Notes: generated from the letters alone by a model not told the origin. A stretch of DNA of 64,000 nucleotides from JAFEDN01 sp963712715 (GCA_963712715.1 CAVQJI010000016.1:186001-250000); one strand, 5' to 3'; positions 34,921 to 45,302 are shown, counted from the first letter of the stretch. Numbers and translations are program-made.

Positions 34921-35940
34921 TTAATTTAATTCTAATTCTTCCAAAGAAGCTTGATATAATTCGCGTTTTTTAGTTCCTTCCTTGATCAGGGAGTGCATCT
35001 GATCCAGGGAATGTTCTTTTAATAAAGTATTCAGCAAGAATTGATATTCTTTGTAGTCCTTTTCAAATTGAATCTTTTGTGCATTCAATTTTAACCCGGA
35101 GGAAGATAAACTGGCTTTGAAATTGTTAATTTCATTTAAAAGAATGTCGATCTGCTTTTCATCAATAGACTCGGCGTCAATTTCAGTCATTAATTTTTTA
35201 AATCGCTGGCTCTTATCCACAATTTCAGGTGGAAGATAGGCCGTGTTCTGCTTATCTTCATTGTTCTGCTTATTTTCATTAAGAGGAGGAACGTGGGTTT
35301 CATACCGCACCGTAGAACGCTTATCCTCGGAAATGGAAATGTCGATTTTAGATTCTACAGGTTGACCATTCTGTATGGTTTTTTGCTCAATATGAGTAGA
35401 AATAGTCGTGTGTGTTTCAGTATCCACCACACCTTGAACTGAGATAATCAATGGTTCAGCGCTGAACTGTCCCAATAACTTTATTGCCGCATCCTCAAAA
35501 TATTTAGCAATTTGTTCTCGAGATTTACCCGTATAACTTGCTGACATCTTGTCTTTAATACCTGCCCCCATTTGTTGTGCATTCTTTTGGCTACGCTTGT
35601 ATAAGCCCTTTAATAAAGTAATCAATTGCATAACATAAACGCGATTATCGCCATTACTACCGATTAAAGTCAAGTCCGCGCTACTGACCACACTGTCCAA
35701 AACCCTTTGGTACTGCGTCTTGTCTGTAGATTTCTGCTTCCCTAAATTCTCCAAATCGCTAAAGGCTTTTGCTAAAAGTGTCTCATTAAAACGAGCTTTA
35801 AGAAGTTCGCTAAGAAGCGCACCGGTAGCCTCATTATCTATGTCACGCATTTGATCAGCGATTTTTTGAATTATCCTGGCGTCACTGCCTGGGGTTATTT
35901 CCTGAAGGAGGTTTTCAACTTTTTGTTTTTCTTGATGCAT
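34921..35940 (-). CDS. Coiled-coil hypothetical protein, operon leader
   Basis: 339 residues starting MHQEKQKVENLLQEITPGSD. Mostly helical, with an internal beta-rich part, EPLIISVQGVVDTETHTTIS through KIDISISEDKRSTVRYETHV (about 160-215), then a C-terminal coiled coil (LKLNAQKIQFEKDYKEYQFL). No family recognised. Codon use is AT-rich compared with rdgB. The gene is first in a two-gene operon with the 216-residue coiled-coil protein. Confidence 0.6.
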   Translation of the reverse strand: MHQEKQKVENLLQEITPGSDARIIQKIADQMRDIDNEATGALLSELLKARFNETLLAKAFSDLENLGKQKSTDKTQYQRVLDSVVSSADLTLIGSNGDNRVYVMQLITLLKGLYKRSQKNAQQMGAGIKDKMSASYTGKSREQIAKYFEDAAIKLLGQFSAEPLIISVQGVVDTETHTTISTHIEQKTIQNGQPVESKIDISISEDKRSTVRYETHVPPLNENKQNNEDKQNTAYLPPEIVDKSQRFKKLMTEIDAESIDEKQIDILLNEINNFKASLSSSGLKLNAQKIQFEKDYKEYQFLLNTLLKEHSLDQMHSLIKEGTKKRELYQASLEELELN

Positions 35941-36049
35941 ATATATTTCTACTAGTTTTTTAAACTTATTAAGTTGAATATACTTTGCTTTTATTAAAAT
36001 AGTATTAAAAGGAAAAAAGAGGTCAAATCTCGCTCTCCCCTTGTGGGCA

Positions 36050-36216
36050 TAGGCGTCAAGTTAAGCGGTTGAGCACCAAAAAGCATAGTCATTGCGAGCG
36101 TGAGCGAAGCAATCCAGTTCGAACTTTGTAGAAATTCTGTACTGGATTGCTTCGCTCGCGCTCGCAATGACGGCGTCCTTGAGGAAAAAAACTCTTAGCT
36201 TGACTCCTATGCCCCT
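36050..36216. repeat. Nested palindromic repeat (outer CATAGGCGTCA, inner GTCATTGCGAG)
   Basis: Outer arms GGGCATAGGCGTCAAGTTAA and CTTAGCTTGACTCCTATGCC, inner hairpin 36087-36174. The left half through the loop is almost identical to the copy next to pth. It lies between the coiled-coil operon and the 3' end of the deoxyhypusine-synthase-like pseudogene; nothing else is seen in this gap. Confidence 0.82.
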
Positions 36217-36256
36217 TGTGGGAGAGGGTTGGGGTGAGGGGTAATTTTTTCGTGGG

Positions 36257-37277
36257 CTAAAAGAATGTCGCGCAGCGGCGGGCCTGGCGATTTTTCCAAG
36301 CGCCTTTATGGTAGGCATAAGCGGCCAGTAATGGGAAAGCGATGGTGGCTTCGCAGAATACCATCTGTTCGTAAGTGGTATCGACTTTGCCCCATGAGCA
36401 GGCTTCCTTAAGAGTGGAGCCGGAAAGGCGCCGTCGCGCTCGTCGGCTACCGTTACTTGGATGGCGTATTTGTGCATGGCGACGTCTTCCCGCAACATTT
36501 CGGCCGCGACCACGATATCTTGCGCAAAATTTTTGGGGACGCCACCGCCCATCATCAATAAGCCAGTTTCTTTGGAGCGGATTTTCAATTTGGGTCAGTT
36601 CGCGAAAATCTTTAACGGAATCAATATGGACGTGCTGATGCGGATGTTGCTCCTGATGCATCACCAAACCAAATCCCGCGCTGCAATCGCTAAACGCGGG
36701 AACAAAAATCGGAACTTCGTGTTCGTAAGCCTGACGCAAAATGGAATCTTCGCCTTTATTGTTGGCAATTAAATATTGCGCCATGGCATCTAATAAATTC
36801 GCGTGAGGAATAAGCGCCGGGTTTTAAGCTGATTGGCAATTTCAAAGATGGTATTGTCGCAAACGCGCAGATCATCTTCATTAATTGAGCGTATCGTAAA
36901 TGCGATCAATCGCCAGTTCTCGCAAATGGTTATCGTTTAACGTGGGTGAACCTTGATAATGAAAAAATCCCAGCGCCTCAAAAAAATCTTGATCGACAAT
37001 ATTGGCGCCGGTAGAAACGATCACATCGATCATTCGATTTTTAATCAAATCTACGATGATATTTTTCATTCCGGCGCTCACTAAAGATCCCGCCAAACAC
37101 AAAATAATCGCACATTCCCGGTCTTCCAGCATTTGTTGATAAATTTGTGCGGCACGGGCAATATTGCGCGCCTTGAAACGCGGTATACCGCATGGCGTCT
37201 ACCATGGCGCAGACATTCATATCAGCGATATTAATATGTTGAACTTTATTTTTTAAAAATTCATTTTTGGTATTCAT
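36257..37277 (-). pseudogene. Deoxyhypusine synthase-like protein, several frameshifts
   Basis: MNTKNEFLKNKVQHINIADM starts after AGCGAGGAACC. Pieces in successive frames rebuild the bacterial DHS-like family: ARNIARAAQIYQQM, ECAIILCLAGSLVSAGMKNI, VSTGANIVDQDFFEALGFFH, LIPHANLLDAMAQYLIANNK, GLLMMGGGVPKNFAQDIVVA with the Lys that carries the imine, and TYEQMVFCEATIAFPLLAAY. At least five one-base indels are needed, near 37176, 36893, 36830, 36580 and 36430. Bacterial members transfer an aminobutyl group to make homospermidine or related products. It is last in the speA-agmatine deiminase cluster. Confidence 0.75.
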
Positions 37278-37299
37278 GGTTCCTCGCTTTAACTTGTTT

Positions 37300-38334
37300 T
37301 TAAACAGGTATCTGCATGGCGATGCCGTGCAAACTTCCATAATTTTCCAGTAACGAACGGCACGGTATGCCAACCACTTCCCGTTCCGGAAAACACGATT
37401 GTAGAACTTTTTGTGCCGTAATATCCTTTGGATCCTCATAAAAAGGCAATAATACTAAATGATTAGTGATTAAAAATTTTGTGTAGGTGGCGGGTAGTTG
37501 TTGACCATTTATACTACTATAAACCGGTTGTGGCAATGGTAGCGGCAGCAAATGATACGGTTGACCCTGACGGTTCCTGAAGCCTTTAAGCTGATCTTCC
37601 ATAGCCGTTAATCCCGAAAAATGCGGGTCAGCCGGATCCAGACATTGGGCATAGCAAATCGTTTCCGGATTCACAAAACGGGCCAGGGTGTCAATATGAC
37701 CGTCTGTGTCATCGCCGGCCAGTTCGCCGTGATCTAGCCATAAAATCTGCTCCACGCCGAGCTGATCTTTCAGCAATGTTTCAATCCGGGATTCGCTGTA
37801 ATGAGGATTGCGGTTTTTTGACAGTAAACAACTTCGCGTCGTTAATAAGCTACCCAGGCCATCGCTCTCAATACTGCCGCCTTCCAGCACAAACTCGATC
37901 GGAGTGAACTGCGCCTGCGGGAAAAAATTCTGTTTGTATAATTCTTCCGTGACTCCCCGGTCAAGTCCGGCGGGATATTTATTTCCCCAGCCATTAAACT
38001 GAAAATGCATGATCCTGGTTTGCTCCTGATAACGCAGGGTCAATGGACCATAGTCTCGCGTCCAGATATCGTCGGAAGGGATAATAAAAAAACGTACTCG
38101 GGGTAAATTGATATTGGCTTCTATCAACTGGCGTTGAATTTGATTACGTTGTTCGACATTGTAGCAGATAATCATCACTGACTGCGTCATCGCGACTGAT
38201 TTTACTATCGCCAGGTAGATGGTATTAACCTTTTCGCGAACGGGGTCCCAACAACGAGCATTGCCGTGAGGCCAGTTAATTAATATGGCGCGCTGCGGAT
38301 TCCACTCAGGGAGTAACTGGAAAGAAGGCTTCAT
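37300..38334 (-). CDS. aguA: Agmatine deiminase lacking the catalytic cysteine
   Basis: 344 residues, full length and uninterrupted. Family motifs are IWTRDYGPLTLRYQ, FNGWGNKYPAG, FVLEGGSIESDGLGSLLTTR and HGELAGDDTDGHIDTLARFV with the catalytic Glu/Asp/His set. The C-terminus reads ENYGSLHGIAMQIPV. Relatives have Cys in GSxHC(I/A)TxQ, and that Cys attacks the guanidinium carbon of agmatine. Here codon 337 (37324-37326) is GGC, Gly, one base from TGC. The enzyme should hydrolyse agmatine to N-carbamoylputrescine but is predicted inactive. It lies 3 nt downstream of the arginine decarboxylase. Confidence 0.85.
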   Translation of the reverse strand: MKPSFQLLPEWNPQRAILINWPHGNARCWDPVREKVNTIYLAIVKSVAMTQSVMIICYNVEQRNQIQRQLIEANINLPRVRFFIIPSDDIWTRDYGPLTLRYQEQTRIMHFQFNGWGNKYPAGLDRGVTEELYKQNFFPQAQFTPIEFVLEGGSIESDGLGSLLTTRSCLLSKNRNPHYSESRIETLLKDQLGVEQILWLDHGELAGDDTDGHIDTLARFVNPETICYAQCLDPADPHFSGLTAMEDQLKGFRNRQGQPYHLLPLPLPQPVYSSINGQQLPATYTKFLITNHLVLLPFYEDPKDITAQKVLQSCFPEREVVGIPCRSLLENYGSLHGIAMQIPV

Positions 38335-38337
38335 CGC

Positions 38338-40205
38338 TCAATCCTCTAAATAGGTATAGCCATGTAACGCTTCCTGCACAATCGAATCCTCGTCGAATCG
38401 CGATAGCACCTCGCTATTAGTATCAAAATTGACGTAACGCAGCATGGTTTCAATCGTGTCGCCTCGCTGGATGTTACATAACTCATAACTGCCATCCGGT
38501 TTTACCACCGCGTTCAATGAATGGGTATCGCCGAATAAATTGTGCATGTCGCCCAATATTTCCTGGTATGCGCCAATCAGGAAAATACCCATATAATTAG
38601 GCTGGGAAGGATCAATTTCCGGCATCGGCATGCTGGTTTCCAGACCATCGTGGTCGACATAGCGGTCAACACGGCCGTCGGAATCGCAGGTAATATCCTG
38701 CAGTATGCCACGAAGCGCCAGCGGCTTGTTTAAACCGGAGATGGGCAGGATGGGAAAAGGCTGGTCAATCGCCCATGCATCCGGCAAAGACTGAAATAAT
38801 GAAAAATTCACGTAATATTTGTCCGCCAGTTTATCATTGAGTTCGTCAATAATCGGACGATGGCTGCGTACGCTGTGATTGAGTAAATGCCGCACCTTAT
38901 AACAAATGGTGTAATAGATATGTTCGATACGTGCCCAGGTTTGTAACTCAATTAAACCGTGCACATACATGCCGTGCGCTTCGCGCATCCAGTAACAGGC
39001 GTCGTGGTACACTTCCAGCACCGATCGCGCGGAAATATTAGTGAGTTGGTACCACAGGGTTTGCAGGACGGCGGGGTCTTCTTCTGTCACCGGCTTGATT
39101 TTCTGATCGTAAGGCGCCCGTTCCATATCAATAATGTTGGTCAATAAAACGGCGTGATGCGCCGTAATCGCCCGTCCCGATTCAGTAATAATATGCGGGT
39201 GTGGCAAATCATCGGCTTCGCATATTTCGGCGAAAGCGCTGACGATGTGGCTGGCATATTCTTTGAGTGAATAGTTCATGGAATACGTGGAACGGGTGCG
39301 GGTGCCATCGTAATCAATCGCCAAACCGCCGCCAAGGTCGACGGTGTGGATGGGAATCCCCATGCGGTGCAGCTCGGCATAATAACGCGCGCCCTCATAA
39401 ACACATTTTTGTATATCGCCAATATTGGCGATCTGGGAGCCCAAATGGAAATGCAATACTTTCAGCCATTGACGCTTATCCATTTTCGTTAGCCGTTCGG
39501 CGATTTCCAAAGTCTGCGCCACGGAAAAACCAAATTTGGCTTTTTCGCCTCCTGTATCCTGCCACTGGCCTTCGCAGGTAGAAGCCAGCCGTACGCGAAT
39601 ACCGAGGTGGGGCTCAAGTCCGCCCTGCCGCTCTACTTCGTCATTGACTAAGGCCAGCTCTGCCATTCTTTCCAGGATAATATAAACGTTAAAACCGGAT
39701 TTAAGCGCCAGCAATGCCAGTCGAATGTATTCACGGTCTTTGTAGCCATTACAGACCAAGGTAATGCGTTTTTGCGCAGCAGTAATTAAGGCGGCGATTA
39801 ATTCCGCCTTACTGCCTACCTCAAGGCCGACGCGGCCATTGGGATGCTTAATCATCTGCTCAACCACATAGCGCTGCTGGTTAACTTTGATGGGATAGGC
39901 AATCAAATATTGCCCTTGTAATTATTCTGATCGATCGCCTGCTGAAAAGCCGACTGCAGGGCATCAATACGCTGGTGGATAATGTCCGTAAAACGCACCA
40001 AAACCGGGAAACTGAGGCCCGCACGGTTGATCTGATTGATGAGTTCCCCTAAATCAATCACCGCTTCGCCGCGTCTGCCCTGCGGGTAAACCACTACGGT
40101 GCCGTTTTCGTTGATATCAAAATATCCACCGCTCCAGTGGGCGATGTTGTAGGCTTTGCGAGCTTCCTCGACTTGTGTCTGGTGGTGGTTTACTAATTCA
40201 ATCAA
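38338..40205 (-). pseudogene. speA: Biosynthetic arginine decarboxylase, frameshifted
   Basis: Two frames form one SpeA. The first 100 residues (from TTG at 40205) read AYNIAHWSGGYFDINENGTV, VVYPQGRRGEAVIDLGELIN and stop at TGA (39903) after NNYKGN. The next frame continues LIAYPIKVNQQRYVVEQMIK (PLP Lys in PIKVNQQ), VDLGGGLAIDYDGTRTRSTY and YMGIFLIGAYQEILGDMHNL to 38338. One missing C in GGC (about 39911) explains the break. The likely original ATG at 40212 is also out of frame by one base. The enzyme makes agmatine, the substrate of the next gene. As assembled the PLP barrel is cut in two. Confidence 0.88.
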
Positions 40206-40375
40206 TTCTCATTATCTCTGCGCTAGTTAAAAAATGGTCATTGTACCAAAAAATAGAAGTTAATGCTACTACCGTAGTTTTTTATGAAACACTTATTGAT
40301 TAAGAACACTTGAAATATAGTGACTATTCCCTCATATACTCTTAATCAATAACGGTTTTTCCAGGAGATCACTCA

Positions 40376-41161
40376 GTGAAACTATATTATTCTTTATTGA
40401 CAGCTGTCGCAATACTATGGGGCGTGCTGTCGCCTGCGGCTATCGCACAGCCCGTACTACCCTCTCCCCAAGCTACCCGAATTCCACAAAAACTCTCTGA
40501 ATTTACTGCTATTTCTGTCCGCGGACCGATCAGATTGACTCTGGAACAAACTCCCGAAGATCAGCCAAATTTCTTTCAAATTACGGGAAAACAACTCAGT
40601 CCAGTCAGCGTCAGTGTTAAAAACGGCACTCTTTATATCCAGGCGCCGCAGGACGACTCCAGCCAGGTTTCCACTGCCCGGGTAGGCATCACCCGCCTGA
40701 ATCAGCTTATGGTAGATGACGGCGCTTCCGTGATCAGTAAACAGTTCACCAGCTCCTCACTCAGTATCGACGCGAATACCACTGGCAGCATTGAATTATT
40801 GGGCATGATCTCCCTGGACCGCCTGTTAAGCTCAGGGTCCGGGCCTATTCATATCCAATGGATAGACAGCCCGCGGCTACGAATTGACGGAAGCGATAAC
40901 AGTAAAATTCAGTTAGCAGGAGTCGCGGGGGCTGTGGAAATGCGCTTACGGGATGAGAGCGAGTTCCAGGGAAAGTATCTGCGTATCGACCAGATTTTCA
41001 TTCAGACCAAGGATTTTTCCACCGCTAAACTGTTGGTGAACGACAGTCTGCGTGCCTTCGCTTATGACCACAGCAATATTTATTACTACAAAAGACCCGC
41101 TGAGTTGACCGAATTCACCGCCGGTTCCGGCAACATCCTCCAGCTTGGCTGGGGTCAATGA
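40376..41161 (+). CDS. GIN-domain (DUF2807) periplasmic/secreted protein
   Basis: 261 residues. Signal peptide MKLYYSLLTAVAILWGVLSP with cleavage near AIA-QP (24). The rest is a beta-rich domain of the putative auto-transporter head GIN type: FTAISVRGPIRLTLEQTPED, PVSVSVKNGTLYIQAP, then SSGSGPIHIQWIDSPRLRID with repeating GSG/SGS strands. The function of the family is not established; members are found at the cell envelope. Shine-Dalgarno CAGGAGA precedes the start (TGAAACT context, GTG at 40376). It stands alone, convergent with the metallopeptidase gene. Confidence 0.75.
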   Translation: MKLYYSLLTAVAILWGVLSPAAIAQPVLPSPQATRIPQKLSEFTAISVRGPIRLTLEQTPEDQPNFFQITGKQLSPVSVSVKNGTLYIQAPQDDSSQVSTARVGITRLNQLMVDDGASVISKQFTSSSLSIDANTTGSIELLGMISLDRLLSSGSGPIHIQWIDSPRLRIDGSDNSKIQLAGVAGAVEMRLRDESEFQGKYLRIDQIFIQTKDFSTAKLLVNDSLRAFAYDHSNIYYYKRPAELTEFTAGSGNILQLGWGQ

Positions 41162-41166
41162 GCGGG

Positions 41167-42944
41167 TCATTGGATCAGACATTCTGCAGTAGGCGGTTTC
41201 TCCAATAATAATAGAATTTTCCCGCTCATTGACCCCGCTGTTGTGGCGTGATCAAGGGCAGTTTTACGGTGATTATCGGATATAGTCACGTCAGCAACGC
41301 ATTGCTCAATCAGCCAGGCAATAAAATCTTCAGACTGGGCATTTTTGATGGCATGCATCGAGTAAAGTTACCGTGATTATCCCGCACGTTCACTTTGAAA
41401 TCCGGCAGGGGTTGTTGATCATCGCGTAATTTTTCCAGCAGCCAGGCGGCGATGTCTAACTGTTTTTCCTCCAGTGCGGCGGCCAGAGGAGTCCGGTTAA
41501 ATTTATTGGGAGCATTTAAAGGAAAACCCTCCGCCTCGACTCTCCTTAACACGTCAAGATTTTTGGTGAATTGTGGGAAAAATCCGATGGCGCGGCAATT
41601 AAAACCGTTTAGACCATTGCTTTTGAGTTCCGCGAAAAATTTATTGTACTCTCCCTGCTCCCAATGTTTGAATAACCGCACTCTGCTGGGCCGGCCGGTC
41701 TGGGCAGTTAACAGAATTTCTCTAAACCGGGCAACCTCTCCTAAAAAAGTAGAGAAGATAAAATTAATTTTATTAACAATCGCCGGGGAAAATACCTGAC
41801 AGTCCGGCAAAGACGAATTCACCAGGTAAAATTCCCCCAATCTGGGCAACAATTCCTCGGTATAATGATCTTCCCGATAGTAATTAAAATAATTAAATAC
41901 CTGATAGTTTTTTGGAACAGGATTTGAATCGTTGGCAAAATGCGTTTTGATCAACGAAACAAGATCTTTTAATTCCTTCTCAAGCTCAAAATAAATCTCC
42001 TCTTCCATCAATTTGAGAAGGTGATGGAGAAATTCATGGAGGACTATGAGCAATAGCCATAAAGGGTCGATGTTTTTCTGGAAGTCTGGCGGAGATTTTT
42101 TTATATGTAATCCGTATTTGTGATGATATTCTCCATTATTTGACTGATCATCCATTTTGGGAGAATCAAAATATATTTTGGTTGTCACATAAATATCGGG
42201 ATAACGATGTTTTTTAGAAATTTGCGCATCAAACCCTTTGTCTGCCAGCAGTGAGAAGATTTCAAAAATCGAAAACAGCGGGTTGTACGAGTCTAAATTG
42301 CGCGTATCGAACCAATGCCGCAGCATTTTTTCAAACTTTTTTACGTCCTCTTTCGCCGCCGGGCTGGCCGTTACGGCATCAATTTTAGCGGCGTTAACCA
42401 GTACATCGATAATCTGATTATTTTTTTCTTTTAAGAGTTGCCACCTGGAGATTTTTCGCATTTCCAGTTTTCGCCTTTGATTCTCCTGAAAAATTCTCCC
42501 AAGAGACCCGGTCAATCTGGCTCCAAGGCTAAATAATTTTGGGCTGAATAAACCCTTTTGAAAATAGGCAAGACGCATTAAATTGCTTAAACTACTTTGA
42601 CTTCTGTCAAAATAAGCGGAACTCAATGCGTCCATATAACCATGACTTACAAGGTATTGGCCGTAAGATGTTTTGTAGCGCAAATTGGTTTCGCTGATAA
42701 TTTTATTTTTATAACCCGCCAGATAAGCAATGAGATTATCACTGACTTTATCGGGAGAAGCCATCAGTAATAAAAGTACCAAACGCCACTGACGAATCAA
42801 TGCGGCTTTCCAAACTAAAAGGGAGAACTGTACAGCATCCGGAAACACTTCAGAATTTTTTTGCTCCTTTTCTTCCTGGGTCATGAAGAGGGAAAATTTT
42901 TCAATGTTTTCGCATTCGGAAAGTGAAAATTTGATATCCAGCAT
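41167..42944 (-). pseudogene. HExxH metallopeptidase-like protein with ankyrin repeats, 3' frameshift
   Basis: MLDIKFSLSECENIEKFSLF opens a 544-residue frame. LIVLHEFLHHLLKLMEEEIY contains HEFLH (His303, Glu304, His307), the zincin signature, with Glu residues downstream as possible third ligands. Ankyrin units follow at the end: GFPLNAPNKFNRTPLAAALE, EKQLDIAAWLLEKL, VNVRDNHGNFT. Near 41355 the frame breaks, and HAIKNAQSEDFIAWLIEQCV, DNHRKTALDHATTAGS continue the ankyrin series in the next frame to 41167. Restored length is about 590 residues. Substrate unknown; the domain mix suggests a host-directed protease. Confidence 0.65.
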
Positions 42945-43076
42945 GTTTAAATACCTTTATATTCTACGACGATTAAATTAATTTCCGGTTAATTGCTTTT
43001 TACTTTTTACAAGGGTCAGTGTATTATCTCCAAATTAAGAAAAACTTAAATAACAGCCGATTCTGCAAGGATTGAT

Positions 43077-44090
43077 ATGATAAAAATCATCACGATTGGT
43101 GAGCTTAAAAAGATGATTCAGCGGCGGGGATTGGAAAATTTTCTACCTGAATTAATAGAGCGTTTAAAGCAGGATTTTTCCCGCTGGCAGGAGTTTCGGA
43201 AAACACCGCGCCATGCGACTTATTACCCCCAGGGCGTCATTGAATTAATGCCTATCAGCGATGATCAGTATTACAGTTTTAAATACGTCAATGGACATCC
43301 CGAAAATCACCGTCAAAAAAAATTAACCGTTGCCGCAGTGGGTTTGCTGGCGGAAACCGCCAGTGGCTACCCCCTACTCATCTCTGAAATGACCCTGCTG
43401 ACCGCTCTTCGCACCGCCGCGACTGCGGCGCTGGCTTCGCTTTATCTGGCTCAACCCAAGCCTGCGGTGATCGCCATTATCGGCACGGGAGCCCAGGCTG
43501 AATTTCAAATTCTGGCGCATCGTTTTGCTTTGGGCGTCCCCAAAGTACGTTACTATGACCAGGACCCGGCAGCCATGGCTAAATTTAAACGAAATCTATC
43601 AGGATATGACCTGGCGTTATTTGCCGCAGGGAGCGCTGCCGATGCAGTGACCGGCGCAGACATCGTCACGACAACGACCGCGGGTAAACACAAGGCGCCC
43701 ATCCTTGAAAACCAGTGGATTTTGCCCGGAATGCACATTAACGCCATCGGCGGCTGCTCTCCTGGAGAGACTGAACTGGATCCTCAAATTCTGACCCGGG
43801 GCAAAATTGTCGTAGAATTTCTTGCGCAAACTCAACACGAAGGCGAAATTCAGTCTTTAAATGACGCCCATATTTATGCGGAATTATGGGAAATTGTCTC
43901 CGGCCAAAAGCCCGGCCGTCAGAACAAAGACGATATATTTATCTTTGATTCCGTCGGATTTGCTTTAGAAGATTATACAATTCTCAAATACATTTATGAT
44001 TTGTCGATAGAATACAATGCCGGCAAAACACTGGATCTCCTTCCTCAACTCAGTGACCCTAAAGATTTGTTCAGCCTATTAGTAAATTAG
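43077..44090 (+). CDS. Ornithine cyclodeaminase / mu-crystallin family protein
   Basis: 337 residues. SEMTLLTALRTAATAALASL is the substrate/NADH-binding region of the family, AIIGTGAQAEFQILAHRF the Rossmann glycine loop (GTGAQA), and IVTTTTAGKHKAPILENQWI with GMHINAIGGCSPGETELDPQ the conserved nucleotide and active-site parts. Members convert ornithine to proline or reduce cyclic ketimines. Which one applies here cannot be told. The gene follows a TGCAAGGATTG Shine-Dalgarno region and stands apart from the polyamine cluster 3 kb upstream, though both use arginine/ornithine-related substrates. Confidence 0.88.
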   Translation: MIKIITIGELKKMIQRRGLENFLPELIERLKQDFSRWQEFRKTPRHATYYPQGVIELMPISDDQYYSFKYVNGHPENHRQKKLTVAAVGLLAETASGYPLLISEMTLLTALRTAATAALASLYLAQPKPAVIAIIGTGAQAEFQILAHRFALGVPKVRYYDQDPAAMAKFKRNLSGYDLALFAAGSAADAVTGADIVTTTTAGKHKAPILENQWILPGMHINAIGGCSPGETELDPQILTRGKIVVEFLAQTQHEGEIQSLNDAHIYAELWEIVSGQKPGRQNKDDIFIFDSVGFALEDYTILKYIYDLSIEYNAGKTLDLLPQLSDPKDLFSLLVN

Positions 44091-44130
44091 ATTGAGATAT
44101 AGTCATCACGAATGATTTTTAGGTTCAACC

Positions 44131-44216
44131 GTCATTGCGAGCGTCAGCGAAGCAATCCAGTTCGTACTCCAGCCAACGCTCTGTACTGGATTGCTTCGCT
44201 CACGCTCGCAATGACG
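44131..44216. repeat. Palindromic repeat, GTCATTGCGAG family
   Basis: GTCATTGCGAGCGTCAGCGA and the complementary right arm lie between convergent ends of the cyclodeaminase gene and prmA. This simple single-layer copy has flanks GAATGATTTTTAGG and ATTGAAAATTCATTC that also pair. Confidence 0.85.
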
Positions 44217-44227
44217 ATATTGAAAAT

Positions 44228-45112
44228 TCATTCGGAATGACTATAAATAAGCATCGCCCAGGTTTCCCGGTATTGGACGGATTGCATTTGTAGCTTTTCG
44301 TCATAAACTTTAGAAATTTTAGGGACTTCTTCATAAAAAAAACCTGAAAGTGCGATTCGGCCCGCCGGGGCTAAATGACTGATTAATTTTGGCGCCAATT
44401 CGCAGAGAGGGTTTGCCAAAATATTCGCTAAAATAATATCCGCGCGCGCAGGCGGTAATTGTTCGGGCAATACAATACTCAGGGCCGGAGTAGAAAAATG
44501 ATTGAGTTCCGCATTATTTTGCGTAGCGGTCAAAGCCTGCGGGTCATGATCCACCGCCCAAACCTTTTCTGCTCCCAGCGCTAACGCCGCCAATCCCAAA
44601 ATGCCTGACCCACAACCGTAATCAATGACGGTAGCCTGCGCCAAATCCTGCCGGGCCAGCCAATCGAGGCATAAGGAAGTCGTTGGATGGGTTCCCGTGC
44701 CAAAACCAAGTCCCGGATTTAAACGCAATATATGGGCTCCCGCAGGGGGTTCAGTGAGGTCCCACGAAGGCGCTACCCACAAGCGATTACCGAATAATTG
44801 CGGGGGAAAAGATTGTTGGGTGAGCTGTACCCAATCCTGATCTTCCACCGGGCTGACCTCCGGGTTAATCATTTTTCCCAGCGCCGTACCCAACTCCCGA
44901 AAAATAAAATCCAGTGGCGCATCCTCGTCGAAAAAAGCATGGATTCGCGTTTCCTGCCATAGCGGCGCCTCCTGTAAATGTTCCTGAAATAAAGCCTGAG
45001 AGCCACCGTCCTCAAAGGTAACGGATAAGGCGCCCCGATCCATCAGAAAATCACTGATCATATCGGCGTTGTCAGCATTGCTCTTAATGCTAATTTTTAA
45101 CAACATTCGCAT
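44228..45112 (-). CDS. prmA: Ribosomal protein L11 methyltransferase
   Basis: 294 residues, full length. An N-terminal substrate-recognition domain is followed by GLGFGTGTHPTTSLCLDWLA and VIDYGCGSGILGLAALALGA for SAM binding, and IILANILANPLCELAPKL in the catalytic region. It trimethylates residues of ribosomal protein L11. It belongs to the dsbD-accB-accC-prmA neighbourhood on the same strand, though a repeat-rich gap of about 480 bp separates it from accC. Confidence 0.95.
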   Translation of the reverse strand: MRMLLKISIKSNADNADMISDFLMDRGALSVTFEDGGSQALFQEHLQEAPLWQETRIHAFFDEDAPLDFIFRELGTALGKMINPEVSPVEDQDWVQLTQQSFPPQLFGNRLWVAPSWDLTEPPAGAHILRLNPGLGFGTGTHPTTSLCLDWLARQDLAQATVIDYGCGSGILGLAALALGAEKVWAVDHDPQALTATQNNAELNHFSTPALSIVLPEQLPPARADIILANILANPLCELAPKLISHLAPAGRIALSGFFYEEVPKISKVYDEKLQMQSVQYRETWAMLIYSHSE

Positions 45113-45302
45113 CGCTCAGGTTTCAGTGGTAATTTTTCCAAAATAGTGTTTTTCATCAAGGACTTTCCTTTCACAGTTAAAATACATTCGGCCTCATATC
45201 AGTTTGCCACCCAAAAATGACAGGGGTCAAGCCCTGGGTTATTCCCACGTTTTTTTAGCTCCGGAAAAAAAGCTAAAAGTACACAAAATGCGGACTCTCT
45301 AC

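Noticed and set aside
35921..36588. 175-residue ORF at 36061-36588
   Set aside because: Half is an out-of-frame piece of the DHS-like pseudogene and half is translated palindrome; it is not an independent gene.
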